Source: Rhodococcus phenolicus (GTDB lineage: Bacteria; Actinomycetota; Actinomycetes; Mycobacteriales; Mycobacteriaceae). From it: DNA of 64,000 nucleotides. Below are positions 36,272-45,511 of the stretch, piece after piece; the first letter of the stretch is position 1; each line of letters starts with the position of its first letter. The translations under genes and the position numbers were made by a program. The stretch is from assembly GCF_001646785.1 (NCBI RefSeq), contig NZ_LRRH01000030.1, forward strand, positions 48,605 through 112,604, given 5' to 3'. A model generated the notes under the pieces. That model saw only the letters and a list, made by a program, of their open reading frames with translations. It was not told the DNA's origin and did no database searches.

Positions 36272-37498
36272 TCAGGCATCGGCGAGCACCGGGGGCTTCG
36301 CCGGAGTGAACCGGTACAGGCGCTCGGCGTTGCCGCGCAGGATCTTGTACTGGACCTCGGGTGAAAGGTGACCGATCTGCTTCTTCACCGACGAGATGCA
36401 GTTCGGCCACGTGGAATCCGAGTGCGGGTAGTCGGTTTCGCACATGATGTTGTCCTCGCCGATCTCGTCGATACTCGCGATCCCGTGATGGTCCTCGATG
36501 AAGCATCCGAAGATGTGCTTGCGGAAGACCTCGCGCACGTCGAGCGCGTCCAGATCGGTGTCCATGCCGGCGTGCCCGGTGAAGTTGGCTCCCCGCTGCA
36601 CCCAGTAGCGCTGCTTGTCGAGCACCTGCTCGGCCCGTTCGAGGAAGTAGGGGATCCACCCGATCTCACCCTCGGACAGGGCGATCCTGAGGTTGGGGAA
36701 ACGCTGGAACACGCTGCTGAACAGCCACGTCAGCATCGCGCCCGAGGTGCGGGTCGCGCCCCAGGACAGGTTCGCCATGAACGGCGCGTCCGCGGAGATC
36801 CGGGGCACCGTGGACGAGGAGCCGACGTGCATGGAGGCAACCATGCCGAGATCGTCGGCCGCGGCGAAGACCGGATCCCAGTAGCGGTCCTTGTCGTGGA
36901 TGGTCGGCAGCCCGAGGGGTTCGGGATTCTCCGAGAAGCAGAAGGAGGTGACGCCCTTCTCGGCGCAGCGTTCCATCTCCTTGGCGGCGAGCTGCGGATC
37001 CCACAGCGGGATCAGCATCAGCGGGATGTAGCGTCCCGGTGCGGCGCCGGCCCACTCCTCGATGTGCCAGTCGTTGTAGGCCTGCAGGCACGTGAATCCG
37101 AACTCGCGATCGCTCGCTTCCATGAAGAGCTGACCGCAGAATCGGGTGATGGTCGGAAACGACAGGGACGCAAGAATTCCCGCGCGGTCCATGTCCTTCA
37201 CGCGTTCCAGTGGGTCGTAGCAGCCCGGCCGCATGTCGCTGTAGTTCAGCGGTTCGGGGCTGAACTCCTCCTTGGACTTGCCTGCGACGGCGCTCAGGCC
37301 GCTGCTCGGGAACTTCTTGCCGTCGTAGACCCAGACGTCCATCCCCGTCTTGTCGTCCTTGATCATGTGGGGGGCGCGGTCCCGGTCCTTCTTCGGGACC
37401 CGATCGACCCACAGGTTCGGCGGCTCGAGGATGTGGTCGTCCACGGAGATGAGCCAATCCAGGTTGTACTCGGTGTTGGTCGTCGTCTCGATGCTCAT
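36272..37498 (-). CDS. Amidohydrolase, Amidohydro_2 TIM-barrel family
   Basis: This 408-aa metal-dependent hydrolase or decarboxylase is in the superfamily of ACMSD and gamma-resorcylate decarboxylase. It opens with SVDDHILEPPNLWVDR (a variant of the metal-binding DxH motif). Later come SMHVGSSSTVPR (metal His), SEGEIGWIPYFLERAEQ, and CETDYPHSDSTWP (Asp of the active site). Such enzymes occur in many actinobacterial degradation clusters with unknown reactions; C-C bond hydrolysis or decarboxylation is likely. Its ATG overlaps the ALDH stop (ATGA). Confidence 0.9.
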   Translation of the reverse strand: MSIETTTNTEYNLDWLISVDDHILEPPNLWVDRVPKKDRDRAPHMIKDDKTGMDVWVYDGKKFPSSGLSAVAGKSKEEFSPEPLNYSDMRPGCYDPLERVKDMDRAGILASLSFPTITRFCGQLFMEASDREFGFTCLQAYNDWHIEEWAGAAPGRYIPLMLIPLWDPQLAAKEMERCAEKGVTSFCFSENPEPLGLPTIHDKDRYWDPVFAAADDLGMVASMHVGSSSTVPRISADAPFMANLSWGATRTSGAMLTWLFSSVFQRFPNLRIALSEGEIGWIPYFLERAEQVLDKQRYWVQRGANFTGHAGMDTDLDALDVREVFRKHIFGCFIEDHHGIASIDEIGEDNIMCETDYPHSDSTWPNCISSVKKQIGHLSPEVQYKILRGNAERLYRFTPAKPPVLADA

Positions 37499-38964
37499 TT
37501 CGGCAGTTCTCCAATCGACATGTGCTTGACTTCCTGGAATTCGCGGATTCCTTCGGGGCCGCGTTCGCGACCAAGCCCGCTCTGCTTGTAACCGCCGCTC
37601 GGCGCATAGGCGCTGAACACGGTGGTGTTGACGTTGACGGCACCGGCGCGCAGTCGCCGGGCGACGGCCACGGCGGCCGCGGCGTCGGCCCCGTACACCT
37701 GGCCGGACAATCCGTAGACGCTGTCGTTCGCGATCCGCACCGCGTCGTCGACGTCGGTGTAGCCGATGACCCCGATGACCGGACCGAAGATCTCCTCCTG
37801 CGCCGCCGGGTTCGCGTTGCTCGGCAGATCCAGCACGGTGGGCTCGAAGTAGTAACCGCGATCGAACTGTTCGGGACGCCGGCCACCGGTCCGGACCTTG
37901 GCGCCCTGCTCCTCGGCGAGCTGCACGAACCGCTCGCACTTCGCGCGTTGCGGCGCGCTGATCACCGGTCCCATCAGGGCGGCGGGATCGCTGGGGGGAC
38001 CCACGGTGATTCTGTTGTACGCCGCGGAGACCGCCTCGAGCACCTCCTCCTTGCGGTCCTGCGGGACGAGCATCCGCGTCGCGGCGACGCACGCCTGGCC
38101 TGCGGTGCGCGCCACCACCGCGAGAGCGCCGATGCCCACGCGTTCGATCGCGTCGGGCAGGTAGATCTGCGCGGACTTGCCGCCCAGCTCGAGGGAGAGG
38201 CGCTTCACCGTCGGCGCCGCCTGCGCGATGATGTTGCGGCCGGCGACGGTCGAGCCGGTGAAGGACACCATGTCGATCGCGGGATGCGTTGTCAACAACT
38301 GTGCGCCCTCGGTGCCTTCCTCGGCCACCACGCTCAGCACCCCGGCGGGCAGGCCGGCGGCCTCCGCGGCCTCGCCGAAGATCAGCGACGAGATCGGTGT
38401 CAGGGGGCTGGGCCGCAGGATGACCGAGTTACCGGCCATCAGCGCGGGAATCAGCTTCTGCAGGGCCATGATCAGCGCGGCGTTGTAGGGCGTGATCGCG
38501 GTGACGACACCCACCGGTTCGTGGCGGCGGATGCTGAGCGCGACCCGCCCCCGCACCAGGTCGTCGACCGGAACCGGATTGGTGTCCTCGTGTGCCATCG
38601 ACAGGTAGAGATCGATGGTGTGCCGGGCGATGGCTGTTCCTGCGCGGCATTGTGTTTCGTCGGCGAATCGGTACGGCTGGCCGGCCTCGGCGACGAGGGT
38701 CTCCACCAGGGTTTCGCGGTGCGCCTCGAGGTGGTCGACGAGGGTGTGCAGGATCCGGGCGCGGTCGCGGGGGGTGCGGTCGGCCCACACGCCGTCGTCG
38801 AAGGCTCGACGGGCCGCGAGGATCCCGCGTTCGACCTCGGCCACCGGGGTGGCGATCACATCGGCCACGTGGCTCTCGTCGGCGGGATTCTCGACGGGGA
38901 CGACCTGATCGCCGGTGACCCACTCTCCGGCGACGTAGGTTCTACGTTCCGCAAGGATGGACAC
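37495..38964 (-). CDS. Aldehyde dehydrogenase family protein
   Basis: This NAD(P)-dependent dehydrogenase of 489 aa oxidises an aldehyde to an acid. The general-base Glu259 is in LELGGKSAQ and the nucleophile Cys292 in GQACVAATR; FTGSTVAG is the cofactor loop and EEIFGPV follows. The usual Lys of the cofactor-contacting KPS is Arg here (LRPSP, about residue 184). It starts with GTG, with AAGGAG 6 nt upstream, and is the first gene of the operon ALDH-amidohydrolase-SDR-P450-DDN-(TetR). Confidence 0.94.
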   Translation of the reverse strand: MSILAERRTYVAGEWVTGDQVVPVENPADESHVADVIATPVAEVERGILAARRAFDDGVWADRTPRDRARILHTLVDHLEAHRETLVETLVAEAGQPYRFADETQCRAGTAIARHTIDLYLSMAHEDTNPVPVDDLVRGRVALSIRRHEPVGVVTAITPYNAALIMALQKLIPALMAGNSVILRPSPLTPISSLIFGEAAEAAGLPAGVLSVVAEEGTEGAQLLTTHPAIDMVSFTGSTVAGRNIIAQAAPTVKRLSLELGGKSAQIYLPDAIERVGIGALAVVARTAGQACVAATRMLVPQDRKEEVLEAVSAAYNRITVGPPSDPAALMGPVISAPQRAKCERFVQLAEEQGAKVRTGGRRPEQFDRGYYFEPTVLDLPSNANPAAQEEIFGPVIGVIGYTDVDDAVRIANDSVYGLSGQVYGADAAAAVAVARRLRAGAVNVNTTVFSAYAPSGGYKQSGLGRERGPEGIREFQEVKHMSIGELPK

Positions 38965-38987
38965 GTTTGCTCCTTAAATAGCTGGTG

Positions 38988-39028
38988 AAAGTAGAACATA
39001 ATTCTCGTTTGGGCGAGAGTGTCATTCT
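38988..39028 (-). promoter_or_regulatory. Promoter and tandem operators of the ALDH operon
   Basis: AGAAC-ATA-ATTCT at 38993-39005 is followed 23 nt on by AGAGT-GTC-ATTCT at 39016-39028. On the minus strand, the first repeat abuts the -10 box TACTTT (38988-38993). The ALDH GTG lies about 17 nt from the expected start. The same arrangement recurs at 43874 and 45598. Confidence 0.6.
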
Positions 39029-39046
39029 GAAAATTCTTGCAGGATG

Positions 39047-40246
39047 TCAGAACGGCTCGACGGAATACACGACCGCCCCGCCGTAGTGGGGAGACGAATG
39101 GCACGCCACGGCGGTGGACACCCCCTCGCGCTGACGCTCCCCGGCGCGGCCGGACAGCTGGAGATAACACTCGAGCATCTGCGGAATCCCGTGCATCCGG
39201 CCGTTTCCGAGGGCTCCGCCCCCGGACAGCGCCGGAACCGCGCCGGGTCGATCGCTATCGATTCCGCCTGCCTCCACGAAACGGTGGGCTTCACCGGGCG
39301 GGCACAGACCGAGTGCCTCGAGCCAGAACCACACGAACGGGGAGAACCCGTCGTAGACCTGCGGCAGATCGATCTCGTGCATGCCGATCCCGGCCGCGTC
39401 CTGCAACCGGCGCACCATATCGGTTCCGCCGTCGACGATGTCGTCGAGAGGCCAATGCAGCGGCAGCCGCCGTCGAGCGGGGTAGCCGTTCGCGATACCC
39501 GAGATGTACACCGGAGGACGGGCGAGATCCTTCGCGCGCTCGGCGCTCGTGAGAACGAATGCCGCCGCCCCGTCGACCGGAATGTCGCAGTCGTAGCGGC
39601 ACACCGGATCGAACAGGGTCGGTGCCACCAGGTACTCGTCCACCGTCAGCGGCCGGCCGTGCCAGAACGACCACGGGATCCGGGCGCCGTTCTTCCGGGC
39701 CTCGGTCACCACCGCGGCCATCGACTCCTGACGCGCACCGTACCGCTGCAGGTACTCGGTGTAGGGCAGGGAGATCATCGCCAGCGGCCCGAAGAATCCC
39801 TGCGGGGCCGTCCACTGCTGCGGGCCGTGCACCTGCTGCATCGGATTGCCGTGATAGCTGCCGGTGGGGTTGTGCAGTGCCCGGTGCACGAGGACGTACT
39901 CGGCGGCCCCGGCGGCGACCGCGTTGACGGCCATCGCCACCGACCCGGTCAGTTGACCGATCCCGTCGAATCCCGCGACATAGCCCGGGTTTCCGCCCAG
40001 TCGTTGCGCCAGCCAGGCCGGTGACACGATGTTCACGCCGTCCTCCGCGACGCGGCCCCCCGCGCTCGGAAACATGCTCGAACCGACGTAGCCGTCCACC
40101 TGCTCGACCCGTAGCCCGGCGTCCTCGATGGCCGCCCGGGCCACGTCGGCCGTCAGGGCGCCGAGTGGCCGATCGGCCGTGCGGCGGATGTCGCTGTGCG
40201 CGTACCCCACGATCGCCACCTGGTTGCGGGCGAACCCGCCGGTCAC
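39047..40246 (-). CDS. Thiolase-like / lipid-transfer protein without the nucleophilic Cys
   Basis: This thiolase-fold protein of 399 aa is related to SCP2-thiolase/Ltp proteins. The region that carries the acylated Cys in real thiolases (NNNCSTGS type) reads GFDGIGQLTGSVAMAVNA, without Cys. The C-terminal active-site segment reads AVACHSSPHYGGAVV. Loss of the Cys is typical for Ltp-type retro-aldolases such as Ltp2, which work in complex with a DUF35 partner and cleave beta-hydroxyacyl-CoA side chains. The DUF35 gene is directly upstream with a GTGA overlap. Aldolase activity is inferred. Confidence 0.8.
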   Translation of the reverse strand: MTGGFARNQVAIVGYAHSDIRRTADRPLGALTADVARAAIEDAGLRVEQVDGYVGSSMFPSAGGRVAEDGVNIVSPAWLAQRLGGNPGYVAGFDGIGQLTGSVAMAVNAVAAGAAEYVLVHRALHNPTGSYHGNPMQQVHGPQQWTAPQGFFGPLAMISLPYTEYLQRYGARQESMAAVVTEARKNGARIPWSFWHGRPLTVDEYLVAPTLFDPVCRYDCDIPVDGAAAFVLTSAERAKDLARPPVYISGIANGYPARRRLPLHWPLDDIVDGGTDMVRRLQDAAGIGMHEIDLPQVYDGFSPFVWFWLEALGLCPPGEAHRFVEAGGIDSDRPGAVPALSGGGALGNGRMHGIPQMLECYLQLSGRAGERQREGVSTAVACHSSPHYGGAVVYSVEPF

Positions 40247-40662
40247 GGCGCACGCTCGAAGGCCGGGACCGACACCTCGGCGGTCAGGTCCTCGAAGGCC
40301 GCGACGACCGGTGTCCCGACGCGGAGTTCGCCGTCGGCACCGTCGAGCAGTCGGCCGATCATCCGCAGTTCCGGCTGCTCCTCGAGTTCGACGTCGACCA
40401 GAACGAAGGGGAGCAGATCCTGGAAACCGGGAAGGAAGGACTGGCGGACGACCGTCCACGAGCGGACGGTGCCGCGCCCGCTCACCGGAACGAACTCGAA
40501 CTCGGGATCGGTGGAACCGCAGTGCGGACACACACTGTCCGGCGGCATGGCGAACCCGGAACACCGGGCGCAGCGGGCCGCGGTGAGGACGTGGTCCGCT
40601 GCCGCAGCCCAGTACGGTGCCGAGATCGCGTCCGGTACGGGGACCGGTCGTGCGGTGGTCAC
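40243..40662 (-). CDS. DUF35 OB-fold zinc-ribbon protein
   Basis: This acyl-CoA-associated OB-fold protein of 139 aa has an N-terminal rubredoxin-like zinc ribbon ([20 protein letters not shown], two CxxC knuckles at about residues 30-47) and the DUF35 barrel ([35 protein letters not shown]). Such proteins pair with thiolase-like Ltp subunits, as ChsH2 does in steroid side-chain removal. It overlaps both CaiB upstream and the thiolase-like gene downstream by 4 nt, so equal expression is expected. Confidence 0.88.
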   Translation of the reverse strand: MTTARPVPVPDAISAPYWAAAADHVLTAARCARCSGFAMPPDSVCPHCGSTDPEFEFVPVSGRGTVRSWTVVRQSFLPGFQDLLPFVLVDVELEEQPELRMIGRLLDGADGELRVGTPVVAAFEDLTAEVSVPAFERAP

Positions 40663-41918
40663 GGGATCACGCCCTTCTCGTTGAGCGATCCGATCCGCTC
40701 CCAGTCGTAGCCGAGTTCGAGCAGCACCGATTCGGTGTGCTCGCCGTGTTCCGGGGCGCGGCGGAGGACGGCGGGCGCCTCGTCCAGTTGCACCGGCACC
40801 GACGGCAGCCGGTAGGTGTGTCCGTCGTCGAGCCGGACCTCGCCGATGTAGTCGTTGGCCGTGACCTGCGGATCCTCGACCACGTCGTGCACCGACTGCA
40901 CGGGGGCCCACGGCGCGTCCAGCCCGGCGAGCAGGTGTTTCCATTCCGCGAGTGTGTGCTTCGCGAAGATGCCGTCGAGCTCCTCGATGCAGGCGGAGCT
41001 GTTGGCCCTGCGGGCGGCCATGTCCACGAAGCGTGGGTCGTCGACGAGGTCCTCGCGGCCCACCAGCCGGGCGAAGGCCGGCCAGTACCGGTCGCCCTGC
41101 AGGAACATGAGCTGGATGTGCCGTCGGTCCCGGGTGGCGTAGGTCCCGGTGAGTGGGTTGACTCCCGGTCCCCGGCCGGTCACCGGGGCCACGTCGCCAC
41201 CGTTGAGAGCGGCGAGCAGGTCCGACGACAGCATCCACATCGCGGTGGCGAGCAGGGACACGTCGACGGTGGTGCCGGTGCCGGTCTTGGCGCGCTCGAG
41301 CAGTGCGGTGGCGATCCCGAACGCCAACGCCATGGCGCCGTTGCGGTCGCCCATGGCCCCGCGCTGGCTGATCGGGTACTCGCGCTCGGTGGGGGTCAGC
41401 ACATGGCCGACGCCGCCGCGTGCCCAGAACGCCGAACTGTCGTATCCGGGTTTGTCGGCATCGGGACCGCGCGTGCCGAATCCGTGTCCCCGCGCGTAGA
41501 TCAACCGCGGATACCGTTTCCGGAGGGTGTCGGCGTCCAGTCCCAGCCGCTCCAGCGCGGCCGGGCGAAGGCTCGTGATGAAGACGTCCGCGGATTCGAG
41601 CAGTTCGTGCAGAACCGCGAGACCTTCCGCTCGCCGCACATCCAGTGCCATCGAACGCTTCCCGCGGTTGGCGAGAGCCATCGAGAGATTCGGCCCGCCC
41701 CGATCGGTGCCGACCCCCTGCGTCGCCAACCCGCGGTACGGATCGCCCTCGGGGGGCTCGATCCGGATGACGTCGGCTCCCCAGTCGGCGAGCAGGGCCG
41801 CGGCCACCGGAACGAACACCCACTGGGCGAGTTCGATCACCCGTACCCCGTCGAACGCCCGGGGCCGGGTCGCCGCAGTCGTGTCCGTGGCCGGCGAGGG
41901 TGCGTCAACGTCCGTCAC
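40659..41918 (-). CDS. CaiB/BaiF family CoA-transferase
   Basis: This type III CoA-transferase of 419 aa moves CoA between carboxylic acids. It opens its conserved part with [18 protein letters not shown] and contains [28 protein letters not shown] and [15 protein letters not shown], where the Asp acceptor is expected. The GTG at 41918 lies within the end of the ferredoxin gene (14-nt overlap). It could activate the pathway acid from an acyl-CoA donor, in addition to or instead of the nearby ligase. Confidence 0.92.
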   Translation of the reverse strand: MTDVDAPSPATDTTAATRPRAFDGVRVIELAQWVFVPVAAALLADWGADVIRIEPPEGDPYRGLATQGVGTDRGGPNLSMALANRGKRSMALDVRRAEGLAVLHELLESADVFITSLRPAALERLGLDADTLRKRYPRLIYARGHGFGTRGPDADKPGYDSSAFWARGGVGHVLTPTEREYPISQRGAMGDRNGAMALAFGIATALLERAKTGTGTTVDVSLLATAMWMLSSDLLAALNGGDVAPVTGRGPGVNPLTGTYATRDRRHIQLMFLQGDRYWPAFARLVGREDLVDDPRFVDMAARRANSSACIEELDGIFAKHTLAEWKHLLAGLDAPWAPVQSVHDVVEDPQVTANDYIGEVRLDDGHTYRLPSVPVQLDEAPAVLRRAPEHGEHTESVLLELGYDWERIGSLNEKGVIP

Positions 41919-42132
41919 GGGTGGGTCCTTCCTGCGAGTCTCGAACGGTGATGGCCCCGGTGGGGCAACCCGAGGCTGCGACCTGCACGTCCGAGATGTT
42001 CGTGACCGGGTGCACGAGTTCGGCCTTGGGGCCGGGGCCGATCGCGAAAGTGTCGGCGGCGTAGGAGACGCAGACTCCGGCACCCATGCAGATCTCCTGG
42101 TCGAGTTCGACGACGTACCGGTTCTCAGGCAT
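41905..42132 (-). CDS. [3Fe-4S] ferredoxin
   Basis: This 75-aa electron carrier has Cys15, Cys21 and Cys56 in CMGAGVC and GCPTGAI. Ala18 occupies the fourth-ligand position, so a 3Fe-4S cluster is expected, as in P450 redox partners. It is the natural partner of the P450 at 34173-35429, although that gene is about 6.5 kb away in a separate operon. It overlaps the acyl-CoA ligase by 8 nt and CaiB by 14 nt. No ferredoxin reductase is nearby. Confidence 0.93.
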   Translation of the reverse strand: MPENRYVVELDQEICMGAGVCVSYAADTFAIGPGPKAELVHPVTNISDVQVAASGCPTGAITVRDSQEGPTRDGR

Positions 42133-43717
42133 GGGATTCCTCCCGGTCGAGGTGGCGCGCGGATTCGGCCACGTACTGGCGCACCAGGTGTTTCCGGACC
42201 TTGCCCGACGCCGTGCGCGGATACTCGTCGACCTCGTGCAGTTCTTCCGGCCACTTCTGCCGCGCCACTCCGGCTTCCGCGAAGTGGGCGCGGACCTCGT
42301 CGAGCGTCGGCATGGTGTGTCCCGGCTTCAGCCGCAGGACCGCCGCCGCGCGTTCACCGAAGCGGGGATCCGGGGCCGCGACGACGACGGCCTCCGCGAT
42401 CGCGGGCATCGTGAGCAGCACGTCCTCCACGGCGGCCGCACCGATGTTCTCACCGCCGCGAATGATGATGTCGGACTTGCGGTCCGTGATGGTGAGGTAT
42501 CCGTCTTCGTCGATGACCCCGATGTCCCCGGTGTGGTACCAGCCGTCGTCGTCGAAGGCGGCAGCGGTGAGCGACTCGTCGGTGTAGCCCAGACACAGGT
42601 CCGGGCCTCGGCTGAGGATCTCCCCGTCCTGCGTCAGGCGGATCTCCACTCCCGTTCGGGTGGAGCCGTCGGTGAGCAGGCGCTTCTCCTCCGGGGCGGT
42701 CGTCGCCGATCCGGTGACGGAGGGATGCTCGGTGCTGCCGTAGGAGCGGGTGACGGTCAGGCCCAGATCTGTCAGCCGCCGGGAGACGGCCGCCGGCACC
42801 GTCGACCCGCCCAGACCGATCGGACCGAAGTGCCGGAGGTGGTCGCGGGTGAAGTCCGGGTGGTCGAGCAGGCTCGTCACGAAGTACGGGGGACCGCCTC
42901 CGATCGCGACACCGTCGGAGTTCATCAGCGAGAGCACCCGGGTGGGGTCCCACTCGTCGCACATGTCGGCGGGGATACCGTCGACGACCGGGAACAGGAA
43001 GGCACCCAGCATCCCGATGAAATGACCCACCGGGAGGGCGGTGAGCTGCCTGCCGCGGTCGGGGTCGTAGTTGGAGAGCAGCTGACGGGTTTCGAAGATC
43101 AGGCTGCGGTGGGAGTGGATGACGCCCTTGGGTTCGCGTGTGGTGCCCGAGGTGTACGCGATGAGGGCGGGACTCGCAGGGTCGACCGTGGCCACGCCGG
43201 CGAGCGGTTCGTCGCCGAGGAGCTCGTCGAAGTCGCGTCCGACCACGCCCACGACCGGCACGTGCTCGCTGACCCCCGGTGAGTAGGTCATCCGGCCGAA
43301 GTTCTCGGCGGTGATGAACACCCGGGGCTGTGCGTCGTTCAGGATGAAGCCGAGTTCGCGGGGCCCGTAGAAGTGCACGATCGGCACGGTGACCGCACCG
43401 AGCAGGGACGATGCCCAGAACGTGGCGGCGGCTTCCATCCAGTTCGGCAACTGGAACGCGATGACGTCACCCGGCCGGATGCCCCGCGCCCACAGGCCCG
43501 CGGCGAGCCGGCGGGCGACGAGCTCGACGTCCGCGAACGTCCCCGTGTACGGACGGACCACCGAATGCACGTGGAATCCCTTGTCGGAGTGCTTGTTCAA
43601 CCCCTCGGCGAGGATCTCGCCGAGCGTTTCCCGGGTCCACCACCCCATTGCTTCGTAGTGGCGGCTCAGTGCCGGTGGTATCGACCTGACCGGCAGTTTC
43701 GGGCTGTGGATAGCCAA
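42125..43717 (-). CDS. AMP-dependent acyl-CoA synthetase/ligase
   Basis: This ANL-superfamily ligase of 530 aa forms an acyl-adenylate and then an acyl-CoA. It has the phosphate loop [11 protein letters not shown] (about residue 187), [32 protein letters not shown] and the C-terminal catalytic Lys in TASGKVRKH. The start appears to be the TTG at 43717, since an in-frame stop lies two codons upstream and the product [17 protein letters not shown] matches the usual N-terminus. It is the first gene of ligase-ferredoxin-CaiB-DUF35-thiolase. The acid substrate is unknown. Confidence 0.93.
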   Translation of the reverse strand: MAIHSPKLPVRSIPPALSRHYEAMGWWTRETLGEILAEGLNKHSDKGFHVHSVVRPYTGTFADVELVARRLAAGLWARGIRPGDVIAFQLPNWMEAAATFWASSLLGAVTVPIVHFYGPRELGFILNDAQPRVFITAENFGRMTYSPGVSEHVPVVGVVGRDFDELLGDEPLAGVATVDPASPALIAYTSGTTREPKGVIHSHRSLIFETRQLLSNYDPDRGRQLTALPVGHFIGMLGAFLFPVVDGIPADMCDEWDPTRVLSLMNSDGVAIGGGPPYFVTSLLDHPDFTRDHLRHFGPIGLGGSTVPAAVSRRLTDLGLTVTRSYGSTEHPSVTGSATTAPEEKRLLTDGSTRTGVEIRLTQDGEILSRGPDLCLGYTDESLTAAAFDDDGWYHTGDIGVIDEDGYLTITDRKSDIIIRGGENIGAAAVEDVLLTMPAIAEAVVVAAPDPRFGERAAAVLRLKPGHTMPTLDEVRAHFAEAGVARQKWPEELHEVDEYPRTASGKVRKHLVRQYVAESARHLDREESHA

Positions 43718-43868
43718 CTTTCACAACACCTTTCGAGAAAGGGATGACTGATTTCTGCCGTGGCCGGGAAACGCTTGGGGGAGTGTGATTCGTGTTCCTC
43801 CCGGCGTTGCCCGCGGGATCGGCCGTCGCGCCGCGCCGCGCGACGGCGGAACTTGAAAAATGCAGTTC

Positions 43869-43886
43869 AAGGTAGAACGTGATTCT
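43869..43886 (-). promoter_or_regulatory. Promoter and operator of the acyl-CoA ligase operon
   Basis: AGAAC-GTG-ATTCT at 43874-43886 abuts a TACCTT -10 box (minus strand, 43869-43874). It lies about 150 nt upstream of the ligase start. The flanks match the ALDH operon site (GTAGAAC, ATTCTCGT). Confidence 0.55.
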
Positions 43887-43981
43887 CGTACAGGCTGCCA
43901 CGGTCCTCTCGGAAATTCAAGAGCCGAGACGGTCGAATTTCGCAACTGACGCCGAAAGGTACAGCGGCAAAGTAGATTCGG

Positions 43982-44392
43982 TCAGTTCTGGACGGGCTTC
44001 ATCCGATCGGCCAGCCGTTCGATGGCATCCATCAGCTGCTGCAGCGCATACGCGGGATTGAACTCGAGATGGCGGGTCTGCTCGGGATACTTCAGAATGT
44101 GCCCCGCGGGAAAGAAGTACACCTCGCCGGCGACCGCGGTTTCGTCCTCCATGTCCGTGCCGGGGTAGCAGGCCGTGATGGAGCCCGACAGCACGTATCC
44201 GTAGTGGGGGCACATGCAGACGCCGCCCGGGAGCCCGCAGGCGCGGTAGAGCTCCGTGCAGTCGCGGGGACCGGCGGTCGTGGTGTAACCCACCTCGAGG
44301 TCGCCCCACTGGGCCGAGTGGAAGTGGTCGGTCGCCGAGGGCCAGCGGCCGCCTCCGGCGTTCGGTAGCTCGTGTGGAAGTGCGTGAGGCAC
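43982..44392 (-). CDS. Cupin-like protein
   Basis: This 136-aa single-domain beta-barrel protein has HFHSAQWGDLEVGY, CMCPHYGYVLSGSITACY and GEVYFFPAGHILKYPEQT, the order of cupin motifs 1 and 2. GGAG about 6 nt from the GTG supports the start. It follows the phosphotransferase by 36 nt and is the second gene of that operon. It may bind or isomerise a pathway intermediate, or act as a sensor; no specific function can be assigned. Confidence 0.75.
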   Translation of the reverse strand: MPHALPHELPNAGGGRWPSATDHFHSAQWGDLEVGYTTTAGPRDCTELYRACGLPGGVCMCPHYGYVLSGSITACYPGTDMEDETAVAGEVYFFPAGHILKYPEQTRHLEFNPAYALQQLMDAIERLADRMKPVQN

Positions 44393-44428
44393 GGGCTTCT
44401 CCGGTCTGGGTGGTCATCGGGGAGGGAA

Positions 44429-45511
44429 TCAGCAAGGGGCCGAGAACAACTCGGGGGACAGGGCATCGTGATCGGCGGCCGCCGTGCTCAGGCGATGGAG
44501 CAGGATCTCGATCAGGCGCGGTTCGACCTTGACGGTGATGCCCCAGAGGTAGAGACCGCGGACGATCCCGCGGCCGAGCGCACGCCACGCCGCGTCCGGC
44601 GGCGGGGGCTCGACCCCGCGTGACGAGAGGCAATCGAGGTAGTGGACGAGCAGGTCGCGTTCGGTGCTGCGCCGGTCGTCGGGATCCAGGGCCGTGGCGA
44701 TGTGGGTGCCCACGTCCAGGTACCACATTCCGCGTTGGACGAGTTGCCAGTCGACCAGTCCGGGGAACCCGCGGCCGTCGAGGTAGAGGTTGCCGACGTG
44801 CGCGTCACCGTGGATGACGCACCAGTCGGACGCCTCGTGTTCGGCCGCGAGTGCGTTCACGAGGCCCTGATAGGCGGCGACGAGCCGCGGCGCATCGCGC
44901 AGCTCGGCGGGCACCCGACGGCCGTTCGGCCCGTGGAGGTTGCGGTGGATGCGTGCGGTGATCTCGTCGACGCCGAAGGCGCGGAGCGCACCGGTCAGGC
45001 GCGGGGTCAACCAGGTCTGTCCGGCCCACGCCGGGTTCCCCCAGGTTGCGGCGTGGAGTTGTGCGAACTGCTCGAGGCTCTGCGCGACCTGATCGGGGGT
45101 GAAGGAGCTGCCCGCGTCGAGGAAGGAGCCGCCCGCCGCCACGACGTCCTCGGTGATGACGACGCCGTGCCGGGTGTGCTCGTCGAAATCGGCGTAGACG
45201 CTTCGGAGCGTACGTACGCCCGTCGCGTCGGCCAGGTCCCGGTAGAAGCATGCCTCGGGTTCACCGGCGGCCCGGGTTTCGCGGCCCTGCTCGTTGAAGT
45301 ACCCCTTGACGCACAGATCCGGCGACAGATTCTCGGGTACGCCTCCCGTGCACTCGATCGTGAAGCGGGCGTTGGTGGAGACCCGGTCGACGATCGGACC
45401 CGGATCGACCTTCCGTACCTGCAGGCCCGGATAGCGCGGATGCAGGGCGGAGGTCAGCCATTGCGGCGACAGAGCCTCGGGCAGGGTGTCCGGAACGGGG
45501 GCGGTGGTCAT
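44429..45511 (-). CDS. APH-like phosphotransferase family protein
   Basis: This kinase-fold protein of 360 aa has the APH catalytic loop VIHGDAHVGNLYLDGRGFPG with the Brenner motif HGDxHxxN, then LVDWQ (metal-binding Asp), and an N-lobe with PDLCVKGYFN (ATP-contacting Lys). Proteins like this are frequent in acyl-CoA catabolic clusters of actinobacteria, where the phosphorylated substrate is unknown; antibiotic modification is unlikely. The ATG at 45511 is preceded only by a weak ribosome site. It is the first gene of a two-gene operon. Confidence 0.88.
   Translation of the reverse strand: MTTAPVPDTLPEALSPQWLTSALHPRYPGLQVRKVDPGPIVDRVSTNARFTIECTGGVPENLSPDLCVKGYFNEQGRETRAAGEPEACFYRDLADATGVRTLRSVYADFDEHTRHGVVITEDVVAAGGSFLDAGSSFTPDQVAQSLEQFAQLHAATWGNPAWAGQTWLTPRLTGALRAFGVDEITARIHRNLHGPNGRRVPAELRDAPRLVAAYQGLVNALAAEHEASDWCVIHGDAHVGNLYLDGRGFPGLVDWQLVQRGMWYLDVGTHIATALDPDDRRSTERDLLVHYLDCLSSRGVEPPPPDAAWRALGRGIVRGLYLWGITVKVEPRLIEILLHRLSTAAADHDALSPELFSAPC

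Noticed and set aside
38993..43886. AGAAC sites as KstR (steroid regulator) operators
   Set aside because: The KstR consensus as I recall it (TNNAACNNGTTNNA) has a 2-nt centre and AAC/GTT halves; these sites have a 3-nt centre and ATTCT halves, and no steroid nucleus genes are near.
44429..45511. Aminoglycoside resistance kinase
   Set aside because: It has the APH fold, but it lies in an acyl-CoA catabolic cluster under the shared promoter, and such proteins are widespread there.
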